Below are positions 26,538-35,017 of a DNA stretch of 64,000 nt, one piece after another. The translations under genes and the position numbers were made by a program. Each line of letters begins with the position of its first letter. Position 1 is the first letter of the stretch. The DNA comes from Paraburkholderia phenoliruptrix (lineage in GTDB: Bacteria; Pseudomonadota; Gammaproteobacteria; Burkholderiales; Burkholderiaceae), in the NCBI RefSeq assembly GCF_019511605.1, contig NZ_JAEUAV010000012.1:62001-126000 (forward strand), written 5' to 3'. Below the pieces are notes generated by a model. It had not been told where the DNA came from. It made no database searches and was given only the letters and a program-made list of their open reading frames with translations.

Positions 26538-27125
26538 TTAAATGTCCAGTTCGTCATAAACGGGCAGCAGTCTGGCGCGCAAATGCTGGACCGCATAGCG
26601 TTTGCGCGCGAGCAGCGTGTTAAGCGGTACACCGCTTTGTGCCACCATGTCCTTGAAGGACCACCCCTCCAGTTCGTGAGCGATGAAAACCTCGCGCTGA
26701 TTCGGCGGCAACTCATCGAGTGCATCCTGCAAGGCCGTGAGCAGCAAAGCGCGAGCGTAAAGCGCCTCTGGACCCGCATCGTGGGCAGGCATGGTGAGAT
26801 CGAGACGATATTCACTGCCGGCGTCGTCCTCAGACTCGGCCTCCAACGGACCCGTCAGTTGCAACTCTTTTTTCTTGCGAAAGCGATCGACAATGCGGTT
26901 GCGAGCGGCGCGAAAAAGCCACGCACTCGCCTGTTCAATCGGCGCGGGCAGCCTGTAAGCCCGCACGAATTCGTGGAACACGTCCTGCAGGATGTCCTCC
27001 GCATCATCCGGGTCGCGGATTCGACGCCGGATGAAATTGACGAGCCTCGTGCGCTCGCGCGCCACGGTCGCTGTGATGTGGCTATCGCTCTCGGTCATCG
27101 GGCGTGAGGTGGGTGGTCGTTCCAT
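26538..27125 (-). CDS. ECF-type RNA polymerase sigma factor
   Basis: 195 aa. Region 2 includes RDPDDAEDILQDVFHEFVRAY and ASAWLFRAARNRIVDRFRKKK; region 4 has LPPNQREVFIAHELEGWSFKDMVAQSGVPLNTLLARKRYAVQHLR. It should direct RNA polymerase to a small set of promoters, perhaps including its own operon. The start could also be nine codons later (27098); neither has a strong ribosome site. It leads an operon with a membrane protein and a ferredoxin and has no recognisable anti-sigma partner. Confidence 0.92.
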   Translation of the reverse strand: MERPPTSRPMTESDSHITATVARERTRLVNFIRRRIRDPDDAEDILQDVFHEFVRAYRLPAPIEQASAWLFRAARNRIVDRFRKKKELQLTGPLEAESEDDAGSEYRLDLTMPAHDAGPEALYARALLLTALQDALDELPPNQREVFIAHELEGWSFKDMVAQSGVPLNTLLARKRYAVQHLRARLLPVYDELDI

Positions 27126-27676
27126 GTGCCTGAAGACGTTTCAGAAGCGCGGATATTGTGGAGGGCGCAAAAAATTTTTTTGCAGCGATTGCTGGACCCG
27201 CTGCGGCAGCGGGTAGGGGATTGTGACGGAGATTTGGCGAAGAAGTGAGGGCGCTAGCCCGCGGTGACGGATGCACGTCTGCAGAGGCCAAGCAAGGAGC
27301 AAACACGGCAAGCGCGCAATGTCATGTCGCAAGGCCGACATGTGCAACGGCGTGGAGGCGGGCGCCTTGCGTCCAGGTCAGGCTGCGGGGCGATCCAAGG
27401 TACGGAATCGCATCAAACGCGCGAAGCTGGGACCGGCCATGCTTCGACGCTATTTTGCATGCTGATGAGATGGGTAGGGGCAGTTGTCGGTTGAATACAT
27501 GGGTTGCCTTCGGCATGTATTCAACGCTAACTGGAGTTGCCCGTTGATTCTCGCTGAGGTGAGGATGTCTGCGCAGACATCAATGAAGGTGGTGCCGAGC
27601 ATTCAGCATCCGCTGACGCTATCTTCTGGCACCGTTGCGAGATAGAAGGGCCGCGTTCCCAGAAAATAGAACAAAA
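27126..27676. other. Intergenic stretch with three strong stem-loops and no convincing gene
   Basis: Between two minus-strand genes about 550 bases hold no frame with a good start and codon pattern. Three palindromes are visible: a 9-bp stem around 27196-27214 (ACCCGCTGC), a 12-bp-arm repeat with 12-base loop at 27490-27525 (GTTGAATACATG), extended by CAGTT/AACTG, and the perfect 18-bp palindrome GATGTCTGCGCAGACATC at 27564-27581. A run of A and T bases lies at 27170-27180. It may carry a small RNA or the remains of a mobile element. Confidence 0.5.
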
Positions 27677-27700
27677 CGGGGCGACAACCCCGTCGCCCCG
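27660..27700 (-). terminator. Rho-independent terminator of the ACS transporter gene
   Basis: On the minus strand the arms CGGGGCGAC/GTCGCCCCG (27677-27700, 6-base loop) are followed at once by TTTTGTTCTATTTT. They lie about 32 bases after the stop of the transporter gene. Confidence 0.85.
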
Positions 27701-27731
27701 CCAACCGGCCGATGCAAGCCAGCCTGGCTCG

Positions 27732-29075
27732 TCAGCTCCGGTCGTTGTTCAACATGGTCTTCGGGATCAAAAGGATGAGGGCGCAACTAATGAGCAGACA
27801 CGCACCCAGTGCGTAAGTGCCGTTGTTGATGTTGCCCGTCAGGTCCTTCGCCACGCTCGTAATCATCGAACCGGTAAAGCCGCTGAGATTGCCTACTGAA
27901 TTGATCAGCGCGATGCCTGCCGCCGCTGCCGTTCCTGAAAGGATCTGGCCCGGGAAGGTCCAGAAAATCGGCATCAGGCCGAGAATTGCGCAAGTCGCGA
28001 TTGTCAGGAAGACAATGGAAAGCGGCACGTTGTTCGCGAAGCTGGCGCTGAGAATCAGCCCGACACCGCCGATAAACGCGGGAATCGCCGCGTGCAGCCG
28101 GCGCTCGCCTGTCTTGCGCGAGTGCCGGGCATTCCAGATCATCGCGACAACAGCGCTCAGGTACGGGATGGCGGTCAGCAAACCGATATTGAGCGCGCTT
28201 TTCACACCGGATGCCTTGATGATGGACGGCAGCCAGAACGCCAGACCGTAGAACCCGGTGTTGAACGTCAGCAGGATGAACGTGAGCAGCCACACGCGGG
28301 GGCTCTTTAGCGCCGCGCCCATGCTGTGCGTCTTCTTCGAGCTCTCCTGCACGAGGTTCTTTTGCAGCACTGCCTTCTCGGAGGCGCTCAGCCATTTCGC
28401 CGACTGAATACCGTCGCCCATGCGAAAGAGCACGAGGAATGCAACGAGAATCGACGGGATGCCTTCCACCAGCAGCATCCACTGCCAGCCGTCCAGACCC
28501 AACGCGCCGTGTGTGTTTTCCATCAGCCACCCGGAAACCACGCCGCCAAGCGTCAGGCTCACAGGAATCGCGATAAGGAACCCGGACATGGCGACACTTT
28601 GGCGCCGCGCAGGGAACCAGTAGTTCATGTAGAGAATGATGCCGGGAAAGAACCCTGCCTCACAGACGCCCAGCAGAAAGCGCAGGGCGTAAAACATCGT
28701 GGATGTCTGGACGTGGAAAAAACTTGCAAGCGGCGCAATGAAAGCGAGCGACGAAGAGACCACACCCCATGACACCATGATGCGTGCGATCCAGAACCGC
28801 GCGCCATACCGGTGCAGGAGCAGGTTGCTCGGCACCTCGAAGATGAAGTATCCCCAGAAGAAGATGCTCGCGCCGAACGCATAGACGGCGTCGCTCAGGC
28901 CCAACGAGTCGAGCATCTGCAACTTGGCGAAGCCGACGTTTACGCGGTCCAGATATGCCACGACGTAACACAGCAGCAGTAGCGGCAAGATCCGCTTCAG
29001 GACCTTGCGGTACAGCAGTTCTTCGGTCTGGTCGACCGCGACGGACGAATCAGCCGTCTGAGCGATGCCTGGCAT
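27732..29075 (-). CDS. MFS transporter, anion:cation symporter (ACS) family
   Basis: 447 aa from the ATG preceded by GGAGA (MPGIAQTADSS). Twelve membrane segments; ACS hallmarks are AYLDRVNVGFAKLQML, GYFIFEVPSNLLLHRYGAR and GVCEAGFFPGIILYMNYWFP. The family imports organic anions such as sugar acids, tartrate or phthalate with protons. The gene is divergent from a LacI regulator; two copies of the LacI-type palindrome lie between them, so it is probably repressed by it. A terminator follows. Substrate most likely a sugar acid. Confidence 0.9.
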   Translation of the reverse strand: MPGIAQTADSSVAVDQTEELLYRKVLKRILPLLLLCYVVAYLDRVNVGFAKLQMLDSLGLSDAVYAFGASIFFWGYFIFEVPSNLLLHRYGARFWIARIMVSWGVVSSSLAFIAPLASFFHVQTSTMFYALRFLLGVCEAGFFPGIILYMNYWFPARRQSVAMSGFLIAIPVSLTLGGVVSGWLMENTHGALGLDGWQWMLLVEGIPSILVAFLVLFRMGDGIQSAKWLSASEKAVLQKNLVQESSKKTHSMGAALKSPRVWLLTFILLTFNTGFYGLAFWLPSIIKASGVKSALNIGLLTAIPYLSAVVAMIWNARHSRKTGERRLHAAIPAFIGGVGLILSASFANNVPLSIVFLTIATCAILGLMPIFWTFPGQILSGTAAAAGIALINSVGNLSGFTGSMITSVAKDLTGNINNGTYALGACLLISCALILLIPKTMLNNDRS

Positions 29076-29195
29076 GGCTTTGTCTCCTTTGTGCATATCT
29101 TGAGCGGTAGGGCGGCGCGGGTCGCGCACATCGACACAGCGTTCGCCTGCGTGCAAGCCTTCACGCCAATCGGCTTTGCCGAAGGGAACCGGCAA

Positions 29196-29209
29196 TGTTA
29201 CCGATAACA
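29196..29209. promoter_or_regulatory. LacI-family operator 1 (TGTTACCGATAACA)
   Basis: Near-perfect palindrome in the space between the divergent ACS transporter and LacI regulator genes. The same 14 bases occur at 30606-30619. The sequence resembles the gluconate-repressor type of LacI-family operator. Confidence 0.75.
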
Positions 29210-29240
29210 ATCCGGCTTGCAGTTTTTCTGTCGATTGGTA

Positions 29241-29254
29241 TGTTATCGGTAACG
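29241..29254. promoter_or_regulatory. LacI-family operator 2 (TGTTATCGGTAACG)
   Basis: Second palindrome, centred 45 bases from operator 1, about four helical turns, which would allow a dimer-of-dimers or looping contact. It lies between the transporter and regulator starts. Confidence 0.7.
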
Positions 29255-29409
29255 AAGGTAGCATGCGCCTGGCCAGAAACGCAAAGCCGAAAACGCTAGC
29301 CAGGGGTATTTACCTAGGCGCGCGGCTGTTGCATCTATCATCGCGAATCGTCGTGGGGCACAGGTTCGGCCTGAAGCCTCGCCATTCGCAACAAGCACAC
29401 CGGAGCCCG

Positions 29410-30504
29410 ATGAGCACCACCAACCGTTTGCCGAGAACCGCGCGGCCGGCGCGCACAACGCAGCGCGGGGCTGAGCGCGGCAGCCAATCGGAGTCCGCCA
29501 GCCCGCCGCGTATGGCGGACGTGGCGCGTATCGCCAAGGTCAGCAAGATGACCGTATCGCGCGTGCTGGCGAGACACAGCGTTGCGCCCGCAACGCGCGA
29601 ACGTGTCGAGCAAGCCATTGCGCAGCTCGGCTATGTGGCCGACGCGGCGGCGGGCGCACTGTCGTCCGGCCGGTCCGATTTCGTGGCGGTCCTCGTGCCT
29701 TCGCTCGCGAGTTCGAATTTCTCGGATACGGTGCGTGGACTCACGTCCGTTCTCGAACCGGAAGGTCTGCAACTGCTGCTGGGCGATACCGACTACGGCC
29801 TCGAGCGGGAGGAGCGTATCGTGCGCTCCATGTTGCGGTACCAGCCGCGATGCGTCGCCCTGACGGGCTCGCAGCACACGGACGGTACGCGGCGGCTGCT
29901 GGAGCGCGCGCAAATACCCGTCGTCGAAATGTGGGACCTGCCGGCGAAGCCAATCGACATGGCGGTCGGGTTTTCGAACGTGCGCGCCGCCCGCGAGATG
30001 GTGCGCTATCTGAAGGACAAGGGCTACCGCAAGATCGGCTTCCTGTGCGGGGCGAGCGACCTCGACCGCCGCGGCCTCGAGCGTCTCAAGGGCTATCTGC
30101 AGGAGATGAAGGCGCAGGGCCTCGGCGAGCCTCGCGTCGTGCGCCTCGGCGAATCGCCCATCACCATGACTCACGGCGCGCCGGCGCTCGATGCGCTGCT
30201 CGACCGCTGGCCCGATACGGACGCCGTTATGTGCGTGAGCGATATGTCCGCGTTCGGTGCCATCATGCAGTGTCAGCGTCGCGGGTTGAGCGTGCCGAAC
30301 GACATTGCGGTGGCGGGCTTCGGCAATTTCGAAGTGGCGGTTTGCAGCAACCCGACCATCACGACCGTATCGGTGGACGCCTACGGCATCGGCCAGCGCA
30401 CGGGCGAATTGCTGCTCGCCGCGCAAGCCGGCCAGCTCGATTCCGCACGCGCACAGCGCAAGGTCGTCATCAACTACGCTGTCGTGCCGCGCGAGAGCGC
30501 CTAG
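29410..30504 (+). CDS. LacI-family transcriptional repressor (GntR-gluconate type)
   Basis: 364 aa from the ATG with GGAG seven bases upstream. An N-terminal tail of 34 residues precedes the DNA-binding domain (MADVARIAKVSKMTVSRVLARHSVAPATRERV), the hinge helix (YVADAAAGALSSGRS) and a periplasmic-binding-type sugar-acid pocket. The recognition helix and the operator type (TGTTACCGATAACA) resemble gluconate repressors. Operators lie upstream of itself and the divergent transporter, the dehydratase operon and the ABC operon, so it probably releases all of them when a sugar acid or its keto-deoxy derivative is bound. Confidence 0.92.
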   Translation: MSTTNRLPRTARPARTTQRGAERGSQSESASPPRMADVARIAKVSKMTVSRVLARHSVAPATRERVEQAIAQLGYVADAAAGALSSGRSDFVAVLVPSLASSNFSDTVRGLTSVLEPEGLQLLLGDTDYGLEREERIVRSMLRYQPRCVALTGSQHTDGTRRLLERAQIPVVEMWDLPAKPIDMAVGFSNVRAAREMVRYLKDKGYRKIGFLCGASDLDRRGLERLKGYLQEMKAQGLGEPRVVRLGESPITMTHGAPALDALLDRWPDTDAVMCVSDMSAFGAIMQCQRRGLSVPNDIAVAGFGNFEVAVCSNPTITTVSVDAYGIGQRTGELLLAAQAGQLDSARAQRKVVINYAVVPRESA

Positions 30505-30514
30505 TTGTCGCCCG

Positions 30515-30562
30515 CTAAGTTGCTTGCTAAGTTGCTTACTTAGTTGCCCGCTAAGTCGCAGG
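30515..30562 (+). repeat. Four 12-bp degenerate tandem repeats (CTAAGTTGCTTG type)
   Basis: CTAAGTTGCTTG, CTAAGTTGCTTA, CTTAGTTGCCCG and CTAAGTCGCAGG run head to tail, starting ten bases after the LacI stop and ending 42 bases before the next operator. The first two differ at one base. No hairpin is apparent. Origin unknown, possibly replication slippage. Confidence 0.8.
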
Positions 30563-30604
30563 CTTTAAGATGCGCAGCCGGTTAGCGCGTGCTAAGATAA
30601 AAAC

Positions 30605-30620
30605 ATGTTACCGATAACAT
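30605..30620. promoter_or_regulatory. LacI-family operator 3 (ATGTTACCGATAACAT)
   Basis: 16-bp near-perfect palindrome about 130 bases upstream of the dehydratase start. A TAAGAT -10-like hexamer (30593-30598) lies just before it, so a bound repressor would cover the transcription start. No clear -35 was found. Confidence 0.75.
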
Positions 30621-30751
30621 AACGACAGTGCGAGCAGCCAGACCGACGCTCCTGCCGAGCGCGGCGAGGGCCGGCAGCCGGTCCGGCTGAGCACACAAGA
30701 GACGCTTCGCGCCTGACGTTAGCCCCGCAGGCCACCATCAAGGAGTACGGC

Positions 30752-32536
30752 ATGACCTCATCCAATACACGCCGCCTGCGCAGCCAGGAGTGGTTCGACG
30801 ATCCCTCGCACGCCGACATGACCGCGCTCTACGTCGAGCGCTTCATGAACTACGGGCTCACACGCGAAGAATTGCAGTCGGGCCGTCCGATCATCGGCAT
30901 TGCACAAACGGGCAGCGATCTCGCGCCGTGCAATCGTCACCACATCCAACTGGCCGAGCGCACCAAAGCGGGAATTCGCGACGCCGGCGGCATTCCGATG
31001 GAGTTTCCCGTCCATCCGCTCGCGGAGCAAAGCCGCAGGCCGACGGCCGCGCTCGACCGCAATCTCGCCTATCTCGGGCTCGTGGAAATCCTGCATGGCT
31101 TTCCGCTCGACGGCGTGGTGCTCACCACCGGCTGCGACAAAACCACGCCTGCCTGTCTGATGGCCGCGGCAACCGTCGATATGCCGGCCATCGTGCTGTC
31201 CGGCGGCCCGATGCTCGACGGCTGGCATCAGGGAAAACGCGTCGGCTCGGGCACGGTCATCTGGCATGCGCGCAATCTGCTCGCGGCAGGCGAGATCGAT
31301 TACGAAGGGTTCATGGAGCTGACGACGGCCTCGTCGCCGTCCATCGGCCACTGCAATACGATGGGAACGGCGCTCTCGATGAACAGTCTCGCGGAGGCCC
31401 TGGGCATGTCGCTGCCGGGCTGCGCCAGCATTCCCGCGGCGTATCGCGAGCGCGGCCAGATGGCTTACGCGTCGGGCAAGCGCATCGTCCAGCTCGTGCG
31501 CGACGACGTGCGGCCTTCGCACATCATGACGAGGGAAGCGTTCGAAAACGCCATCGTGGTTGCGTCGGCGCTTGGCGCATCGACCAACTGTCCGCCGCAT
31601 CTGATCGCGATTGCCCGGCACGTCGGCGTGGACCTCAGCCTCGCCGACTGGCAGCGCGTGGGCGAGCAGGTGCCGCTCATCGTGAACTGCATGCCTGCGG
31701 GCGAATATCTGGGGGAGAGCTTCCATCGGGCAGGCGGCGTGCCGGGCGTGCTGCGCGAACTGGACAAGGCGGCGCTGTTGCACCGCGACTGCCTGACCGT
31801 TTCCGGCCGGACCATTGGTGCAATCGCGGACAGCACCGCCGAACCTGACCGCGAGGTCATCAAGACAGCCGCCGAGCCGCTCAAGCACGGGGCGGGGTTC
31901 ATGGTGCTGTCGGGCAACTTCTTCGACAGTGCCATCATGAAGATGTCGGTGGTCGGCGAGGCGTTCCGGCAAACCTATCTGAGCGAGCCCGGCGCGGAAA
32001 ACACCTTCGAGGCGCGCGCTATCGTGTTCGATGGTCCCGAGGATTATCACGCCCGCATCAACGACCCGGCGCTCGAAATCGACCAGCACTGCATTCTCGT
32101 GATTCGCGGGGCAGGCACGGTGGGTTATCCGGGCAGCGCGGAAGTCGTCAACATGGCGCCGCCCGCCGAACTGATACGGCAGGGCATCACATCGTTGCCG
32201 ACGCTCGGAGACGGACGCCAGAGCGGCACCTCCGCAAGCCCCTCGATTCTGAACATGTCGCCGGAGGCAGCCGTCGGCGGCGGGCTCGCATTGCTGCAAA
32301 CCGGTGACCGGATTCGCGTCGATCTGAACGCCCGCAAGGTCGACGTACTGGTCGACGAGGCCGAGCTGGCGCGCCGGCGCGAAACGGCGAGCTTCGCGAT
32401 TCCCGCAGCACAGACGCCGTGGCAGGAGCTGTACCGCAAGACGGTCGGGCAACTGTCGACGGGCGGCTGCCTCGAACCCGCTACGCTGTATCTGAACGTC
32501 ATCGAAAAGCGCGGCAATCCGCGTCACTCGCACTGA
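30752..32536 (+). CDS. IlvD/Edd-family aldonate dehydratase (arabinonate/xylonate type)
   Basis: 594 aa, the length of pentonate dehydratases, with AAGGAG before the ATG. Fe-S ligands can be read as Cys60 (LAPCNRHH), Cys128 (TTGCDKTTPACL) and Cys201 (GHCNTMG). These lie one position from the three cysteines known in Rhizobium L-arabinonate dehydratase. The catalytic-Ser region SGTSASPS is near residue 490. The enzyme removes water from an aldonic acid to give the 2-keto-3-deoxy acid in the cytoplasm. It is followed 24 bases on by a keto-deoxy-aldonate dehydratase, so the pair forms a Weimberg-like route. The sugar cannot be fixed from sequence. Confidence 0.9.
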   Translation: MTSSNTRRLRSQEWFDDPSHADMTALYVERFMNYGLTREELQSGRPIIGIAQTGSDLAPCNRHHIQLAERTKAGIRDAGGIPMEFPVHPLAEQSRRPTAALDRNLAYLGLVEILHGFPLDGVVLTTGCDKTTPACLMAAATVDMPAIVLSGGPMLDGWHQGKRVGSGTVIWHARNLLAAGEIDYEGFMELTTASSPSIGHCNTMGTALSMNSLAEALGMSLPGCASIPAAYRERGQMAYASGKRIVQLVRDDVRPSHIMTREAFENAIVVASALGASTNCPPHLIAIARHVGVDLSLADWQRVGEQVPLIVNCMPAGEYLGESFHRAGGVPGVLRELDKAALLHRDCLTVSGRTIGAIADSTAEPDREVIKTAAEPLKHGAGFMVLSGNFFDSAIMKMSVVGEAFRQTYLSEPGAENTFEARAIVFDGPEDYHARINDPALEIDQHCILVIRGAGTVGYPGSAEVVNMAPPAELIRQGITSLPTLGDGRQSGTSASPSILNMSPEAAVGGGLALLQTGDRIRVDLNARKVDVLVDEAELARRRETASFAIPAAQTPWQELYRKTVGQLSTGGCLEPATLYLNVIEKRGNPRHSH

Positions 32537-32559
32537 CAGACCACCAGGAGACATCACGA

Positions 32560-33750
32560 ATGAAGGACATTTCCGCAGCATCCATTCTTCCACACGATGT
32601 CGGGCAGGCGCTGCTCGTCGGCCGGGTGTGGCGCAAACTCAGTTCGCCGGCCGGCGATCTGGCGGGGCCCTGTGTCGTGCTCGTGCGCAACGGCGAGGTG
32701 TTGGACATCACGGCAAGCGCGCCGACCACTTCAGACCTTTTCGATCGGCGAGACCTGGTCGCGTTCGCGCGCACGGTGTCGGGCGAGTCGCTCGGTCCCG
32801 TGGACAAGCTGATAGAAGCCGCGCTGCATGCCGGGCCGACGGACGACGTGCGACTGCTCGCGCCAAACGATCTGCAGGCGATCAAGGCGTGCGGCGTCAC
32901 TTTTGCTGTGAGTCTCATCGAGCGTGTGATCGAGGAGCAGGCGGGCGGCGATCCGGCGAAGGCTCAGGAAGTGCGCGCCACCATTGCGGCCACCATCGGC
33001 ACCGATCTGTCGAAGATCAAGCCGGGCTCCGAGGCGGCGATGAAGCTGAAGGCCGAACTCGAGCGGCGCGGGGCGTGGTCGCAGTACATGGAGGTCGGCA
33101 TTGGTCCCGATGCGGAAGTGTTTTCGAAATCCCAGCCGATGTCGGCAGTCGGCCTTGGCGCCGACGTTGGCTTGCTCGCGGCATCGCACTGGAACAACCC
33201 TGAGCCCGAGATCGTGCTGGCCGTGAACAGCCGCGGCGAGATTGTCGGCGCAACGCTCGGCAACGATGTGAATCTGCGCGATATAGAAGGGCGCTCGGCG
33301 CTGCTGCTCGGCAAGTGCAAGGACAACAACGCGTCGTGTGCCATTGGCCCGTTCGTGCGCCTGTTCGACGACGCGTTCGATCTCGACACGGTGCGCAGCA
33401 CCAGCGTCGGCCTGCGCGTGGAAGGGGCAGACGACGGCTTCGTGCTCGAAGGCGTGAGCCACATGAGCGAAATAAGCCGCGATCCGCAGGATCTCGTTGC
33501 GCAGACGTGGGGCCGGCATCACCAGTATCCGGATGGCTTCATGCTGTTTCTCGGCACCATGTTCTCGCCCATCAAGGACCGCGACGCCCCCGGCGGCGGA
33601 TTCACGCATCACTTGGGCGACGTGGTGACCATCTCCGCGCCGGAACTGGGTGCGCTCGTCAACACGGTGCGGCTGAGTACGGAAGTGGCGCCGTGGACCT
33701 TTGGGGTGCGCGCGCTTTACCGCAATCTCGCGCAACGCGAACTGATCTGA
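32560..33750 (+). CDS. FAH-family 2-keto-3-deoxy-aldonate dehydratase (XylX-like)
   Basis: 396 aa with AGGAGA upstream of the ATG. C-terminal FAH fold with SHWNNPEPEIVLAVNSRGE, LGNDVNLRDIEGRSALLLGK and KDNNASCAIGPFVRLFD. These segments are characteristic of 2-keto-3-deoxy-D-xylonate / 2-dehydro-3-deoxy-arabinonate dehydratases, which make alpha-ketoglutarate semialdehyde. With the IlvD/Edd enzyme before it, two steps of oxidative pentose breakdown are covered. The semialdehyde dehydrogenase that should follow is not in this window. It is convergent with the FadR-type regulator. Confidence 0.85.
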   Translation: MKDISAASILPHDVGQALLVGRVWRKLSSPAGDLAGPCVVLVRNGEVLDITASAPTTSDLFDRRDLVAFARTVSGESLGPVDKLIEAALHAGPTDDVRLLAPNDLQAIKACGVTFAVSLIERVIEEQAGGDPAKAQEVRATIAATIGTDLSKIKPGSEAAMKLKAELERRGAWSQYMEVGIGPDAEVFSKSQPMSAVGLGADVGLLAASHWNNPEPEIVLAVNSRGEIVGATLGNDVNLRDIEGRSALLLGKCKDNNASCAIGPFVRLFDDAFDLDTVRSTSVGLRVEGADDGFVLEGVSHMSEISRDPQDLVAQTWGRHHQYPDGFMLFLGTMFSPIKDRDAPGGGFTHHLGDVVTISAPELGALVNTVRLSTEVAPWTFGVRALYRNLAQRELI

Positions 33751-33850
33751 GTCTGCCGAAGGCCGCGGGGCGTGGCGCGATGTCCGCATTTGCCGCGCCG
33801 CGCGGCGCTTTCTGCGGGATGCGCTTGCGGATGCGCGGCGAGCGTTGCTT

Positions 33851-34567
33851 TCAGCGCCGCTGTCCGTTCGGCTGCCCGGCGATCACCCGTTCCAGCGACA
33901 TCTTCAGGTGACGCTGCATGCTGGCTTGAGCCTGGATCGGATCATGCGCTTCGAGCGCCTCGAGTATCACGCGGTGCTCGTCGGGCACCGCGCCCCATGT
34001 GCTCTCGTTTTCGAAATGGCCGCGCAGCTTTTCGGACAGCGGACTGTGCCGCGCATCGAACAGCGAACTGACGGTGCGCACGAGCACCTCGTTGCCGGTC
34101 ATCTGCGCGATGGCGAGGTGAAATGCGCGGTCGGCGGCAACCGGAATCCGTCCCGCAGAGACCTCGCGCTGCATTTCGTCGTACAGCTCGCGCAGGTGCT
34201 TCAGCTCCTTCGCTTTGCAAAACGGTGCGACGCTCGCCGCGATCGAGCCTTCGATCACGCAGCGTGCCCCCATGATGTCGAGCAGGCTGTCGCCCAGTTC
34301 GGCGCGCGACAACGGCTCCTTGCTGTGCGTCTGCGGCGTTGCGCACACGTACACGCCCGAACCCATGCGAATCTCGACCAGCCCCTCCAGCTCCAGTGCA
34401 ACCAGCGCCTCGCGCACCGACGGGCGCGACACCGCAAGCGTTGCCGCGAGTGCGCGCTCCGAAGGCAGGCGGCCGTTGGGCGCGAAGTCCGGCTCGGCGA
34501 TCAGAGCGCGCAGCTTCTCCGCGATCTGCAGATAAAGACGGCGGGGGTCGGCGGGTTTGTCTGTCAC
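33851..34567 (-). CDS. GntR-family regulator, FadR/FCD subfamily
   Basis: 238 aa if the GTG at 34567 is used, preferred because AGGAAAG lies upstream; the longer frame starts with TTG and has no such site. The N-terminal winged helix (LYLQIAEKLRALI, NGRLPSERALAATLAVSRPSVREALVALE) is followed by a helical FCD domain (ADRAFHLAIAQMTGNEVL) that normally binds a metal and an organic acid. It is divergent from the MFS/UxaA/FMN-dehydrogenase operon and probably regulates it in response to the sugar acid. Confidence 0.9.
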   Translation of the reverse strand: MTDKPADPRRLYLQIAEKLRALIAEPDFAPNGRLPSERALAATLAVSRPSVREALVALELEGLVEIRMGSGVYVCATPQTHSKEPLSRAELGDSLLDIMGARCVIEGSIAASVAPFCKAKELKHLRELYDEMQREVSAGRIPVAADRAFHLAIAQMTGNEVLVRTVSSLFDARHSPLSEKLRGHFENESTWGAVPDEHRVILEALEAHDPIQAQASMQRHLKMSLERVIAGQPNGQRR

Positions 34568-34718
34568 AAGCTTTCCTGGCAAGGTGGCGCGGGCACGCGC
34601 CGTTAAGGCGAGCGCCGATTGTAGATCGAAGCGTACTACCGGCAAAACAGGCAACGCGGCGCAGCCACGGCGTTTGGCCCGACCCGGGGATTACCCGGAT
34701 TTTCCACGAAATTGGCTT

Positions 34719-34729
34719 GACCAATGGTC
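34719..34729. promoter_or_regulatory. Candidate FadR-type operator (GACCAATGGTC)
   Basis: An 11-base perfect palindrome between the divergent GntR and MFS genes. A second repeat, GCCAGA-N5-TCTGGC, lies at 34762-34778. Either could bind the FadR-type regulator. The rest of this 450-base gap holds no gene. Confidence 0.4.
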
Positions 34730-35017
34730 CGGTGGCATTTTAATTTGTCGCTTCTGGTAAGGCCAGATTAATTCTGGCGTTCGGTGCGGGTGCCGCATGG
34801 CTTCACGGCAAGGCCCGTCGCACGGCAGTGCGGGCGCCAAGGCGCCCAAGCCGATCGACGCGGCTGCCGTGTGAACGGTTGCCCAGCACTGGCGATGCGC
34901 TGCGCGCCCCAGTCGCCGGACTGTCCGCATCGCCTGCACGGCGCGCTTCGCGCGCTTTGAGCGCGGTGCGTGAGACTGCGGAACCGGTCCCATATTCGAT
35001 AAAGGAGGAGACGTGTG

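Noticed and set aside
27245..27547. Short plus-strand ORFs of 64-100 codons
   Set aside because: Three overlapping frames of similar length with no ribosome site and no domain.
30758..32593. Minus-strand 611-codon frame opposite the IlvD/Edd dehydratase
   Set aside because: Antisense shadow; no recognisable motif, while the plus strand has the three Fe-S cysteines.
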